From assembly GCA_004558035.1 (NCBI GenBank), contig SFEJ01000007.1, positions 12,624 through 76,623 on the forward strand: a stretch of 64,000 bases of DNA, written 5' to 3'. Every line of letters starts with the position of its first letter. The stretch's first letter is position 1. The DNA is from Opitutia bacterium (GTDB taxonomy: Bacteria > Verrucomicrobiota > Verrucomicrobiae > Opitutales > UBA953). The notes beneath the pieces were generated by a model, which saw only the letters and a program-made list of their open reading frames with translations, was not told where the DNA came from and did no database searches. Shown in pieces: positions 26,623 through 36,600 of this stretch. A program made the translations under genes and the position numbers.

Positions 26623-28173
26623 TCAACGAGATTCGGTTCCGTCGGGCGCGGCGGCGGGCGGTGTCGGCGGCGTTCCCGAGCGGACGCGCATCACGAAGAA
26701 CGCGAGCAGCGCGCACGCGAACAGCGTTCCCGCGAGCAGCGAGACGTCGTAGCCGAGCGCGAGGCCGCCGAGCTTGTGCGGCGCGTTCAGGAAATACGTC
26801 GCGCAGACCGCGCTCAGGAAAGCCGCGGGAACGCTCAGCGGCCAGTGCGTCCTGCGTTCCCGCGCCAGCCACGTCGCGCACGCCCAGAGCGTGAGCGCCG
26901 CGAGCGTCTGGTTGCCCACGCCGACGTAGCGCCAGATGACGTCGAAGGAAATCTGGCTCAGCGCGAGCGCGACGCCGAAGATCGGCAGCGAGACGAGCAC
27001 GCGGTTCAGCAGCGGCTTCTGCGAGACGCCGAGCGCGTCCGCCGCGATCAGGCGCACGCTGCGCAGCGCCGTGTCGCCCGACGTGATCGGGCAGACGATG
27101 ACGCCGAGAATCGCCGCGACCGCGCCGACGGCGCCGAGCCAGTCCGTGCAGATCGCGTTCACGATGACGGCGGGCGTCTTTCCCGCCTGCGCGGCGGCGT
27201 TCAGCCCCTCCGCGCCGCCGCAGTACGCGATCGCCGCGGACGCCCAGATCAGCGCCATTACGCCCTCGGCAATCATGCCGCCGTAGAACACGGGGCGCGC
27301 GTGGCGTTCGCTTTTGAGACAGCGCGCCATCATCGGCGACTGCGTGGCGTGAAAGCCCGAAATCGCGCCGCAGGAGATCACGACGAAGAGCATCGGGAAG
27401 AGCGGGTTCGCGCCCGCGTCCGCGTGAAAGTTTCTCAGCGCGGAAAAAGTCAGTTCGGGCATTTCGAGCGCGCCGGTCGCCGTCTTCCAGAGCAGCGCGC
27501 CGGAGACGCCGAGCGCCATGAAGATCAGCGTCACGCTGAAGATCGGATAGATTCTGCCGATGATCTTGTTGATCGGCATCAGCACCGCGAAGACGTAGTA
27601 GAGCACGATCGCGCCCGTCCAGATCGCCGTCCAGCTCAGCGTTCCCGCGAACGGCAGGACGAGCCCGCCCTCGGCGACTGCCTCGACGGGGACGACCTCG
27701 GAGAGCGTTCCCGAGAGCTGCGCGAGCAGCCCCGCCGGCCCGCTCACGAACGCGATTCCGATCGCGAGCAGCATCAGCGCGGAAAACGGAATCAGCACGC
27801 GCCGCGCGCCGTTCCCGAGCGTTTTTCCGATGAGCTCGGGCAGGCTGCAGCCGTCGAAGCGCATCGAAATCGCGCCGGAGAAAAAGTCGTGCGCCGCGCC
27901 CATGAACACGCAGCCGAGCACGATCCACAGATAGGCGACGGGACCGTAGGCGGCGCCGAGCACCGCGCCGAAGATCGGCCCCAGCCCGGCGATGTTCAGC
28001 AGCTGGATCATGAACGCGCGCCAGGGGCGGATCTCCATGTAGTCCACGCCGTCGTGCAGACGCCGCACGGGCGTCTCCCGCGCGGGATCGACCCCGAAGA
28101 GCTTCGCGACGAAGGCGCCGTAAAAGACGTAGCCCAGAATCAGGCAGACCAAAGCGATGAAGAACGTGATCAT
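26623..28173 (-). CDS. CstA-family peptide/pyruvate transporter
   Basis: This 516-residue polytopic inner-membrane protein is of the carbon starvation CstA/BtsT family, in the short form. Conserved family segments include MLLAIGIAFVSGP, DYMEIRPWRAFMIQLLNIAG near the N-terminus, HDFFSGAISMR, and FHATQSPMMARC. E. coli CstA (about 700 residues) takes up peptides and pyruvate during starvation. The tail here is a short Pro/Ala-rich cytoplasmic end. The gene is upstream of the NhaD-like antiporter (34-bp gap, same strand), so the two may share a transcript; together they suggest Na+/H+-linked nutrient uptake, which is inference. Confidence 0.9.
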   Translation of the reverse strand: MITFFIALVCLILGYVFYGAFVAKLFGVDPARETPVRRLHDGVDYMEIRPWRAFMIQLLNIAGLGPIFGAVLGAAYGPVAYLWIVLGCVFMGAAHDFFSGAISMRFDGCSLPELIGKTLGNGARRVLIPFSALMLLAIGIAFVSGPAGLLAQLSGTLSEVVPVEAVAEGGLVLPFAGTLSWTAIWTGAIVLYYVFAVLMPINKIIGRIYPIFSVTLIFMALGVSGALLWKTATGALEMPELTFSALRNFHADAGANPLFPMLFVVISCGAISGFHATQSPMMARCLKSERHARPVFYGGMIAEGVMALIWASAAIAYCGGAEGLNAAAQAGKTPAVIVNAICTDWLGAVGAVAAILGVIVCPITSGDTALRSVRLIAADALGVSQKPLLNRVLVSLPIFGVALALSQISFDVIWRYVGVGNQTLAALTLWACATWLARERRTHWPLSVPAAFLSAVCATYFLNAPHKLGGLALGYDVSLLAGTLFACALLAFFVMRVRSGTPPTPPAAAPDGTESR

Positions 28174-28276
28174 CTTAAAAATGCAATCCGCCTATTGCAT
28201 ACCTTTGAGGGAACGGAGAAAAGAATTTTCCGCCGTCCCGCCCCCGCGACGCGTTCCCGCGCGGCGCGCAATTATT

Positions 28277-28305
28277 TTGATTTTCCTCGGAGAGGAGCGT
28301 ATTTT
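28277..28305 (+). promoter_or_regulatory. Putative ilvA promoter, near-leaderless
   Basis: TTGATT (28277-28282), a 17-bp spacer and TATTTT (28300-28305) end 9 bp before the ilvA ATG, so the transcript would start within a few bases of the start codon. Confidence 0.45.
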
Positions 28306-28314
28306 CCGCGCATC

Positions 28315-29847
28315 ATGTCTGCACTCAGTGAAGAAGTTTTCGACGCCGTTCTGATGGCGCGCCAGCGCGTTTACGCCGTGGCGAACCCGACGCCGCTGGA
28401 AGAACTCGTCGGCACGAACCTGCCGTTCCGCCTTTTCGTCAAGCGCGAGGATCTCGGCCCGATCAAGGCGTACAAGTGGCGCGGCGCCTACAACCGCATG
28501 GCGCTGCTGACGGCGGAGGAGCGCGCCCGCGGCATCGTCGCGGCGTCCGCGGGCAACCACGCGCAGGGCGTCGCCCTCGCGGCGAAGCTGCTCGGCGTCC
28601 GCGCCAAGATCTTCATGCCGCGCTCGACGCCGGACGTGAAGCAGTCGGCGGTGCGCCGCTTCGGCGGAGAGTTCGTCGAAATCGTGCTGCACGGCGATTC
28701 CTACGACGCCGCGGGCGAGGCCGCCAAGCGCGCCGCGAAGGAGGAGCGCCTGACGTTCGTGCATCCCTACGACGACGTCGCCGTGATGGGCGGGCAGGGC
28801 ACGCTCGCGGACGAGGTCGTGATGTCGGGCAAGGGCCCGTTCGACGTCGCGTTTCTGCAGATCGGCGGCGGCGGGCTCGCGTCCGCTTCGGCGGTCTGGC
28901 TGAAGCGCCAGTATCCGGGCATCCGCATCTACGGCGTCGAAGGCGCGAACCAGGCGTCGATGAAGGCGGCGATCGAGGCGGGAAAGCCGACCGACATTGG
29001 GCGCGTGGACATCTTCTGCGACGGCACCGCTGTGCGCAAGGCGGGAACGCTCACCTTCGAAATCTGCCGCGAGCTGCTCGACGGCATCGTCACCGTCACG
29101 AACGAGGACGTGTGCTGGGCGATTCAGAAGCTGTGGGAGACGAACCGCATCATTCCCGAGACCTCGGGCGCGATGGGCGTCGCCGCCGCGCTGAAGCTCG
29201 CGGACTCGCTCGCGGGCAAAAAGGTGCTGACGGTCATTTCCGGCGCGAACGTCGATTTCGGACAGCTCGGCTTCATCACCCGCAATTCGCAGGTGAACGG
29301 CGCGCGCCGCCGCTTCCTGCGCGTGCACATTCCGGAGCGGCCGGGCGCGTTTCTGGACGTCTTCGGCAAGGCGTTCGCGCGGCGCAGCATCACGGAATTC
29401 CAGTACGGCAAGACGAGCGAAAGCGTCGCGCGGCCCGTCGTCGGCGTCGCGGTCTCGGACGCGCAGTTCGCCGAAATCACGGGAACGCTCGACGCCGCGG
29501 GCGTCCGCTGGGAAGACGTCACGGGCGACGCGGACACGCTTTTTCGCGTGATTCCCTTCGACCGCCGCCTGCTGAAGAATCCGCTTTTCGTGCGCGTCGA
29601 TTTCTACGAGCGCCCGGGAGCGCTGCACGACTTCATTTCGCGCTACCTCGGCGCGGGCGACAACATCTGCTACTTCAATTACCTTTACACGGGCGAGCGC
29701 GTCGGGCGCGCCTTGCTCGGCGTCGAGTTCGCGGACGCCGCCGCGCGCGCCGCGTTCACGGAAAAGCTCGCGGGCGAGCAGGGCGACGCCGTGCGTTCCA
29801 GCCAGATCGTCGGCGGGAACGTCGCCGCGCGCCTCTGCGGCGAGTGA
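28315..29847 (+). CDS. ilvA: Threonine ammonia-lyase (biosynthetic, two regulatory domains)
   Basis: The PLP enzyme deaminates threonine to 2-oxobutanoate, the first step of isoleucine synthesis. The PLP lysine is K54 in AYKWRGAYN, with ASAGNHAQGVA as the substrate loop and a Gly-rich phosphate loop (QIGGGGLAS). Residues from about 325 form two ACT-like regulatory domains (RRRFLRVHIPERPGAFLD and LFVRVDFYERPGALHDF), the arrangement of isoleucine-inhibited IlvA. The length of 510 residues agrees with the family. A -10 box lies immediately before the ATG. It converges with the MidA-like gene, with 7 bp between stops. Confidence 0.96.
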   Translation: MSALSEEVFDAVLMARQRVYAVANPTPLEELVGTNLPFRLFVKREDLGPIKAYKWRGAYNRMALLTAEERARGIVAASAGNHAQGVALAAKLLGVRAKIFMPRSTPDVKQSAVRRFGGEFVEIVLHGDSYDAAGEAAKRAAKEERLTFVHPYDDVAVMGGQGTLADEVVMSGKGPFDVAFLQIGGGGLASASAVWLKRQYPGIRIYGVEGANQASMKAAIEAGKPTDIGRVDIFCDGTAVRKAGTLTFEICRELLDGIVTVTNEDVCWAIQKLWETNRIIPETSGAMGVAAALKLADSLAGKKVLTVISGANVDFGQLGFITRNSQVNGARRRFLRVHIPERPGAFLDVFGKAFARRSITEFQYGKTSESVARPVVGVAVSDAQFAEITGTLDAAGVRWEDVTGDADTLFRVIPFDRRLLKNPLFVRVDFYERPGALHDFISRYLGAGDNICYFNYLYTGERVGRALLGVEFADAAARAAFTEKLAGEQGDAVRSSQIVGGNVAARLCGE

Positions 29848-29854
29848 GCGCGCT

Positions 29855-30865
29855 TCAGAGCCCGCGCGTTCCCGAGAGGACGCGGAAGGCGTGGCCCATC
29901 TTCGCGGGGTGGATCAGCTCGACGAGGCGCGCGCGTTCCCGCGGCGTGCCGCGCGCGACGATGCGCTCCGTCTCCGGCAGCGCGAATTTCATGAAGAAGG
30001 CTTCCTGGCGCAGCACGCCCGCGTCGGCGAAGCCGCGTTCCCGCGCGGTCTTTTCGAGGCGTTCCCAGAACACGTGGCAGGTGAGGTCCTGCTCGCCGGG
30101 GCGCGCCGTGAGCGCGTTCGTCTGCGCGTGGCGGAAATACGCGCGCGCGGTGCCTTCCGGGAAGGAGTCGAGGCAGTCCGCGAGCGTTTTGCCGTAGTCG
30201 GGAAAGACGATCGCGCCGCGCCACGCGCCCGCGAGGATTTTTTCGAGCAGCGTCTCCGCGTCGAGCGCGATGTCGAGCCGCCAGCCCTCGTCGATCTCCG
30301 CCGGCAGCTCGCGCGCGACGAAGCGCCGCAGCGCGTCCGTCGAGAGCGCGGGCAGGAGCGTCTCGATCCATTCGCCGCTTTCGCGGGAACGGAAGACGCC
30401 GGTTTCGCGCCACGCGCCGTCCCTGAAGATCAGCCGATGAAAGGGCTGCGCATCGAAGAGCTCGTTCGCGAAGACGACGGCCTTTTCCGGGATTTCGACG
30501 GCGTCGCCGAGACGGAAGCGCCGCGTTCCCGCGAAGGCGTCCGCCGCGCCCGCGAAGAGATCCTGCTCGGGCTCGGAGCCGATTTCGACGAGCGTGAACT
30601 CGCGCGGGTCGGCGCCGGCGCGTTCGAGAAGCGTGCGCGCCGCCCGCGCGACGAGCCCGCCGAAGACTTCGCCGCCGAGACTCGACGCCGTGTAGAAATC
30701 CGTTCCCGGAGCGACGCCGACGCGTTCGCGTTCCCGTGCGTAGTAGCCGCAGCCGGGCGCGAAAAGCGCGATTTCGGAAAAATCGCGGAAGCTGAGCAGG
30801 CCGCCGTTCTTCGCGGCCGCCGCGTCGAGAAGCTCGGAAACGCCGGCGCCCATGGCGGCTCTCAT
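29855..30865 (-). CDS. MidA/NDUFAF7-family methyltransferase-like protein
   Basis: This 336-residue protein resembles the SAM-dependent methyltransferases that modify protein arginines (NDUFAF7). Family features are ALFAPGCGYYARE, FYTASSLGGEVFGG, VVFANELFDAQPFHRL and FPDYGKTLADCL. The usual Gly-rich SAM loop (EhGPGxG) is replaced by VEIGSEPEQD, so cofactor binding may be weakened or altered. The ATG at 30865 overlaps the speA stop as ATGA, giving four extra residues (MRAA) before the next Met. Tight coupling to arginine decarboxylase is unusual for the family, but function in arginine metabolism is speculation. Confidence 0.82.
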   Translation of the reverse strand: MRAAMGAGVSELLDAAAAKNGGLLSFRDFSEIALFAPGCGYYARERERVGVAPGTDFYTASSLGGEVFGGLVARAARTLLERAGADPREFTLVEIGSEPEQDLFAGAADAFAGTRRFRLGDAVEIPEKAVVFANELFDAQPFHRLIFRDGAWRETGVFRSRESGEWIETLLPALSTDALRRFVARELPAEIDEGWRLDIALDAETLLEKILAGAWRGAIVFPDYGKTLADCLDSFPEGTARAYFRHAQTNALTARPGEQDLTCHVFWERLEKTARERGFADAGVLRQEAFFMKFALPETERIVARGTPRERARLVELIHPAKMGHAFRVLSGTRGL

Positions 30866-32844
30866 TCCGCGGCGGGCGCTTCGGGCTTCTTCTCCGGAGC
30901 TTTGCGGCGCGCGCGCTTCTTGTGCACGGGGACGAGGTAGGACTTGTCGCGGATCAGCTTTTCGTAGAGCGCGAGCATGGAGATGCCCTCGCGCGGGCGC
31001 ACCTTGTCCGCCTTGGTCGCGCGGTCGATCTCGCGCTTGAGCATGCGGCACAGATCGTCGGCGTTGTACTGAATCATGTTCAGAATCTTGTCCACGGAAT
31101 AGCCCGAGATCGCCTCCTCGATGTAGAAGCCGTCCTCTTCGTCGTCTTCGAGGAAGACGTGCGCCTCGTCCACGCGCCCGAAGAGATTGTGCAGGTCGCC
31201 GATGATGTCCTGATACGCGCCGACGAGGAAGGTGCCGAGGTAGTACGGCGTTCCCGGCGCGAGGCGGTGCAGGTTCAGCGTGTTGCGGACGTCCTCGAAA
31301 TCGACGAACTCGGAGACCTTGCCGTCGCTGTCGCAGGTGATGTCCGCGAGCGTCGCGGGAACGGTCGGCTTTTCCGTGAGCCGGTGCAGCGGCGCGATCG
31401 GGAAGAGCTGGCCGATCGCCCAGCTGTCGAGCAGCGACTGGAAGACGGAGAAATTGCACACGTACTGCTCGGAGAGCATGACGTCGAGGTCGAGCAGCTC
31501 TTCGGGAACGTTGCCCTCGAGCGAAGGAATTTCCTTCTGGATCCGGCGGCAGATCTGCCAGAACAGGCGGTCGGCTTCGGCGCGGTTTTCGAGATTCAGA
31601 TAGCCGTGCTGGAAAAGCGAGTGCGCCTCTTCGCGCTTCTGCCGCGCGTCGTGAAAACGCTCGAGCAGGCCGTAGCGCCCGCCGTCGCGGAGCACTTCCT
31701 CGAGCTCGCGGACGATCGCCGCCTTCCTGCGCGTGACGAGCGGCGTCGTCGTGTCGTCCGCGGAGACGATGCGCCCCACGGCCTCGGTGACGAGAATCGC
31801 GTGCGGGGCGACGATCGCGCGCCCGCTCTCGGAAGTGATCGTCGGGTGCGGCACGTCGGCGTCGTCGCAGACCGCCTTGATGTTCGCCACAATGTCGCGC
31901 GCGTACACTTCCATGGAATAATTCATGGAGCTCTCGTAGTTGGAGCGAGAGCCGTCGTAGTCGATGCCGAGCCCGCCGCCGACGTCGAGGTGCTCCATCG
32001 GGAAGCCCATCTTCGCGAGCTCGCAGTAGAAGCGCGCGGCTTCGGTGACGGCCTTCTTGATGGTCAGAATGTTCGGCACCTGCGAACCGATGTGAAAATG
32101 CAGCAGGCGCAGCGCGGACGCCATGCGCGCGTGCTTCAGTTTTTTCGCCGCGAGGATGATCTCGCCCGGCGTCAGCCCGAACTTCGCGTATTCGCCGGCG
32201 GACTTCGCCCATTTGCCTTCGCCGCTCGTCGTGAGCTTGACGCGGAAGCCGATCACGGGCTCGGCGTTCATCTCGCGCGCGATGCGGACGATCTGGTCCA
32301 CCTCCTCAAGCTGCTCCACGACGATGATCGTGCGCTTGCCGAGACGGCGACCGAGCAGGGCGAGCCGGATGTATTCCTCGTCCTTGTAGCCGTTGCAGAC
32401 GAGCAGCGCCTTCTTGTTCTCAAGCAGCGCGAGCGCGATCAGCAGCTCCGGCTTGCTCCCCGCCTCGAGCCCGTAGTCGTAGTCCTCGCCCGCGTCGAGA
32501 ATCTCCTCGACGACTTCGCGGAGCTGGTTGACCTTGATCGGGAACACGCCCTGATATTTCCCGCGGTATTCTTCGTCCTTGATCGCCGCCTGAAACGCGC
32601 GGTTGAGCTGGATGACGCGGGAACGCAGCACGTCCTGGATCCGGATCGTCATCGGCGGGCGCAGCCCCATGCTCTCCGCTTCCTTGATGATGTCGGTGAT
32701 GCGGATGCGCCGCGCGTCGCCCTGCGGGTGGACGTTGAGGAACCCGTCCTCGTCCACGGAGAAGAGACCGGCGCCCCAGCGTCTGAAACCGTAGTATTCC
32801 TCCGCCTCCGCCGGCGTCCATGCGTTCGTCTGATTTTTCTTCAT
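30862..32844 (-). CDS. speA: Biosynthetic arginine decarboxylase
   Basis: This PLP enzyme converts arginine to agmatine, the entry to putrescine and spermidine. Its 660 residues are very close to E. coli SpeA (658). The PLP lysine lies in GVFPIKVNQ. HFHIGSQV and GGGLGIDYDGS bind the cofactor phosphate, and the C-terminal catalytic Cys region is ITCDSDGK. The start MKKNQTNAW (ATG 32844) is preferred over a 10-residue extension. The C-terminal 20 residues are Lys/Pro/Glu-rich. It is translationally coupled to the MidA-like gene; no agmatinase or agmatine deiminase is in view. Confidence 0.96.
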   Translation of the reverse strand: MKKNQTNAWTPAEAEEYYGFRRWGAGLFSVDEDGFLNVHPQGDARRIRITDIIKEAESMGLRPPMTIRIQDVLRSRVIQLNRAFQAAIKDEEYRGKYQGVFPIKVNQLREVVEEILDAGEDYDYGLEAGSKPELLIALALLENKKALLVCNGYKDEEYIRLALLGRRLGKRTIIVVEQLEEVDQIVRIAREMNAEPVIGFRVKLTTSGEGKWAKSAGEYAKFGLTPGEIILAAKKLKHARMASALRLLHFHIGSQVPNILTIKKAVTEAARFYCELAKMGFPMEHLDVGGGLGIDYDGSRSNYESSMNYSMEVYARDIVANIKAVCDDADVPHPTITSESGRAIVAPHAILVTEAVGRIVSADDTTTPLVTRRKAAIVRELEEVLRDGGRYGLLERFHDARQKREEAHSLFQHGYLNLENRAEADRLFWQICRRIQKEIPSLEGNVPEELLDLDVMLSEQYVCNFSVFQSLLDSWAIGQLFPIAPLHRLTEKPTVPATLADITCDSDGKVSEFVDFEDVRNTLNLHRLAPGTPYYLGTFLVGAYQDIIGDLHNLFGRVDEAHVFLEDDEEDGFYIEEAISGYSVDKILNMIQYNADDLCRMLKREIDRATKADKVRPREGISMLALYEKLIRDKSYLVPVHKKRARRKAPEKKPEAPAAE

Positions 32845-33020
32845 CGCTTCGTTTCGGGAAAGATTTTCGGGCAATTAAAAAACATTTTCCCGGCTTTGAT
32901 AACAGCAAAATTCGCGCGCGGAAGATGAAAAGGAGGGCGGCGTCCCGCTTGCTCCCGAAATCGGAAAACGCAAAGAACGCAGAGAAAGACCGCGAAGTCA
33001 AGGAAAGTTAAAGAAAGGTT

Positions 33021-33202
33021 GAAACCGCGAATTGCCGCGAATGAGCGCGAATTTCACGGGAGGGCGAGCGTCCCGCTTGCCCCGAAATCCTCCCGATAGA
33101 AACTTCTCTTTAACCCTTAGCCTTTAACCTTTAAGCTTTTTTCAAACACAGAGAAACGGAGAAACAGAGAAACAGAGTTCCGCGGGAGATTTTTCGCGCC
33201 TC
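33021..33202. repeat. Direct repeat, copy A (about 182 bp)
   Basis: Copy A begins GAAACCGCGAATTGCCGCGA and ends TTTTTCGCGCCTC. It contains, in order, a GCGAAT word array, a small hairpin (GGGCGAGCG/CGCTTGCCC), a TTTAACC array and an AGAAACGGAGAAACAGAG array. It is nearly identical to copy B; differences are scattered substitutions and small indels. Confidence 0.9.
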
Positions 33203-33286
33203 GTCTTGAAACTTTTATAGAGGAGAGGCGGCATTCCTGTCGCTTCTTCGAAATCAGCAACTACAAATTTTTCCCGCAGATTTTTT

Positions 33287-33469
33287 GAAACCGCGAATTG
33301 CCGCGAATGAGCGCGAATTTCACGGGAGAGCGAGCGTCCCGCTTGCCCCCGAAACCCTCCCGATACAAACTTCTCTTTAAGCTTTAACCCTTAACCTTTA
33401 AGCTTTCTTCAAACACAGAGAAACGGAGAAACAGAGAAACGGAGTTCCGCTGGAGATTTTTCGCGCCTC
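33287..33469. repeat. Direct repeat, copy B (about 183 bp)
   Basis: Same order of sub-elements as copy A, 84 bp downstream of its end. The TTTAACC section differs most between copies. Weakly similar pieces recur near 61.7 kb after dinG, so the unit seems to be a dispersed intergenic repeat that has been duplicated here. Confidence 0.9.
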
Positions 33470-33617
33470 TCCCTTTGTTCAACCTTTCTTTAACTTCCTT
33501 TGCCTTCGCGGTTAAAAAAACTTCAATCCCTGTTAAGAATTCTGCGCTCGTCCGCGAGTTACGCGGGAGATTTCGCTTGCGGGAACGCCGAAAAAGGCGA
33601 ATACTCGCGCACAATCT

Positions 33618-33636
33618 GCGGGGAAACCCTCCCCGC
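33618..33636 (+). promoter_or_regulatory. Leader hairpin before the giant autotransporter
   Basis: GCGGGG (33618-33623) and CCCCGC (33631-33636) form a 6-bp GC stem with a 7-base loop, ending 50 bp before the ATG. It could be a 5' UTR structure or a terminator-like attenuator; no T-run follows. Confidence 0.4.
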
Positions 33637-33686
33637 GGCATTCCCCCTTTAAACCATCAGCATCACCCGAAAATCAACCCCCGTTT

Positions 33687-36600
33687 ATGAAAAATTCAAA
33701 ATTTTTCCTGACCACCCTTTTCGCCGCCGCCGCAATGGGCGCTTCTGCACATGCCGGATTCGTCTGGAACGGCGGAGAAACCATCACGCAAGATCTGTGG
33801 CAGACGGAAAGTTCCTGGACGCTGACGGACGGTACGACTTGGCCGACGGGCGGGAACGGTCCTCTGACACCGGACTCTAATGCGTGGAACGGCGTGACGG
33901 TCGCGAACGCTTCCGGCACTGTCGACACGTTCGAAGGGTGGGCGCTCGGGCTCACGCTTCAGAACGCGAACCTCACGGTCACGAATCTGAAAAAACTTCA
34001 AGGCGGCTGCACGCTTAATTTGGACACTACGTCGGTTCTGACTGTCAACAGCTTCAGCGGCGGGAACGATGGCGGTTCGGCGACGCTCAATGTCGAAGGG
34101 ATTTTTAATATCACGTATGGGAAAGATCAAGGTGGGGATGGTTTTACCGCTAATCTCGGCTCGACCGGTATCGTTAACATTTCTGGCGCTTATCCCGCGA
34201 AGGTCTCGAGCATCAGCGCGAAACTCGGCAATGGTTCGAGCGACGTTCTCCTGAGCATCATCGGCGGCAATACCGTCTATACGCGCAACCTCGTCACGCT
34301 TTCAGATGGCGCGACGCTGAGCAACTCCGCGACTTATTCTTTCACCGACTCGAGCGACAACGTACTGACCGCAGTCGCCTCGTTCGGCGATTTGGACTTC
34401 TCGAAATATTACGCCGTGAAGGACGCTTCCGGATACAGCGTCTCCTATCTCGTCTCCGGCATTTCCGACGAAGTCTATCGCTGGCAGGCTTCCGGAGATT
34501 CCTCCGTGTGGAGCGCAGCCGTCTGGACCAAGGGCGAGGCGACGGGACAAAACATTACTTCAGACGGAATCGCCTATTTCGGAGCGGGAGACGGGCTTGC
34601 TTCGACCGTCACGATTGACGCGGCGACGACGGTCGGGCGTCTCATCATCGACGCCGACTATACTTTCTCCGGGGAGGATGCCAACCACCTCGTGATGACG
34701 AACGGCGGTGTCGTCAATTCGGGTGCCACGCTGATTTTGGCGAAATCCGGAGGAGGGGGCGGCGGTTTTCTGCGCGGAGAAATCGAGGTCGCCGGGACGC
34801 TGCAGCTCAACAACGGGGACGTCACGGGCTATAACGGAGCTAGGGAAAACAATCTGCACACCATAACCGTCGACGCGGGCGGTGTCCTCAAGCTCAATCA
34901 CAGTGTGAATGAGACGTTTTTAGGGACTCTTAATCTCAACGGTACGCTTTCCGGCAAGGACGCGAACACGCGTTGGGACATGTATGGCGGAAATTCGGCA
35001 ATCGTTGTCGCTACTGGCGCGAACGCGTTGATTGACGAAAACGTTAAGCTCGTCATCCGTCGCAACAACGCGCCGATAACCGTCGGCGCGGACGCGACGC
35101 TGACGATCAACGGGCAGGTACTGAAATCTTCCGAAGTGGGGCAGCCCGAAGGGAACGGTCTTCTCGTCAAGAACGGCGCGGGAACGCTCACGATCAACGG
35201 AAACGTGAATGTGGATCGTCTGAACGTGACAGCGGGAACGACGAAGCTTTCCGGCTCGGCGGCGAAAACTCTTGCCGTGCTTTATGGAACGGCGTCGACC
35301 ATTGAAATCGGCGAGGGCATTGCCGAAACTCTTGTGGCGACAACACGGCTCGAGTTTGGCGATAACAATGGAGGGACTTCCGTTCTGAACATCAAGAGCG
35401 GTTCGACTTTGGCGATCACCGGAAGCAACAACGCTTCCGGAGATCAGGCTTACAAAAACGCTTCTTTTGTTTTGAGCGAATGGAACAACTCGACCACTGC
35501 AACGATCGAGGGTAATCTGCTTGCGAAGGATGCGCAGCTGCTGCGCGGGGATTCCGCCGCTACGATCAACGTCTCCGGCGGTACGTTTGCCGTGAAAGGT
35601 TTTTACGCCAAGGCGTACCCCGGACGTGCCGTGACGGTGAACGTCTCAAACGACGGCAAGCTGATTCTCGGCAGCGGCGGCGTTACGGGGATTGACGCCG
35701 TAAACGTCACTTTGACCGACAGTACGTTCGCGGCTTCGGAATCCGAGATTTCGTTCTCGAAAAACATTTCGCTCGTCGGCACGGGAACGTTTTCTACGAC
35801 GAAATACGATTTCAGCTCGGATGGAACGAGCATCGCCGAGGGAACGGGGACGGCGGACATTACGCTCTCCGGAATTGTTTCCGGCGACGGTGCGCTGAAG
35901 AAAGTCGGCGCGGGAACGCTGACGCTTTCAGGCGCAAACACGTATTCCAGCGGGACGACGATCGAAGGCGGCGCGCTGGTCGCCGCGAACGCGGACGCGC
36001 TCGGCGCGGGCGGCGTTTCCGTGGGAGCGGAGGCGGCGCTGAAGCTCGGCGCGGAAGCCGTCACGGTTCACGGACTGAGCGGTGAAGGTTCGGTCGCGCT
36101 CGCCGACGGAACGGCCGCTTCGACGCTGACGCTCGACGCGGCGGTCGATGGGGCTTTCGAGGGCGCGTTTTCCGGCGCGATTTCGCTGACGAAATCGGGC
36201 GCGGGGACGCAGACGCTTTCGGGCGCGAGCACGCATACGGGCACGACGACGGTCTCCGCGGGAACGCTCGTCGCGAAAAACGCGAGCGCGCTCGGCACGG
36301 GCGATGTTTCCGTGAATGCGGGTGCAACTTTGGAGCACGGCATCGCGAGAACGACGGTGACGATCGGCGGCGCGCTGACGACGGAGAACGGCGCGACGCT
36401 GAGCTTCGGCTCCTTCGTGGGGCAGACCGCGCCGCTGTATTCCGTCGCCGGAGACGCGACGATCGCGGCGGGCACGATTATCGACGTCGAAAGCTATGCC
36501 GGACTGGCGGAAAACGGGGGTATGGTGAGCCTTATCGACTGCGCGGGGACGCTCAGCACGACCGCTTCCGATCTTGTTTTGAAATTCTGCGGCCTCGACG

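Larger units (their letters stand above)
32845..33686. other. 842-bp intergenic region full of repeats
   Basis: No credible gene is seen. The gap between speA and the giant autotransporter holds a direct repeat of about 182 bp, GGCGAGCG-TCC-CGCTTGCC-type small hairpins (three versions, near 32937, 33061 and 33328), CAGAGAAAC arrays, TTTAACC arrays, and a leader hairpin next to the autotransporter. Short frames here are stop-rich or repeat-derived. Confidence 0.8.

Noticed and set aside
33140..33445. CRISPR-like or telomere-like repeats
   Set aside because: Repeats are degenerate, with no constant repeat length or unique spacers, no cas gene is near, and the chromosome is presumably circular.
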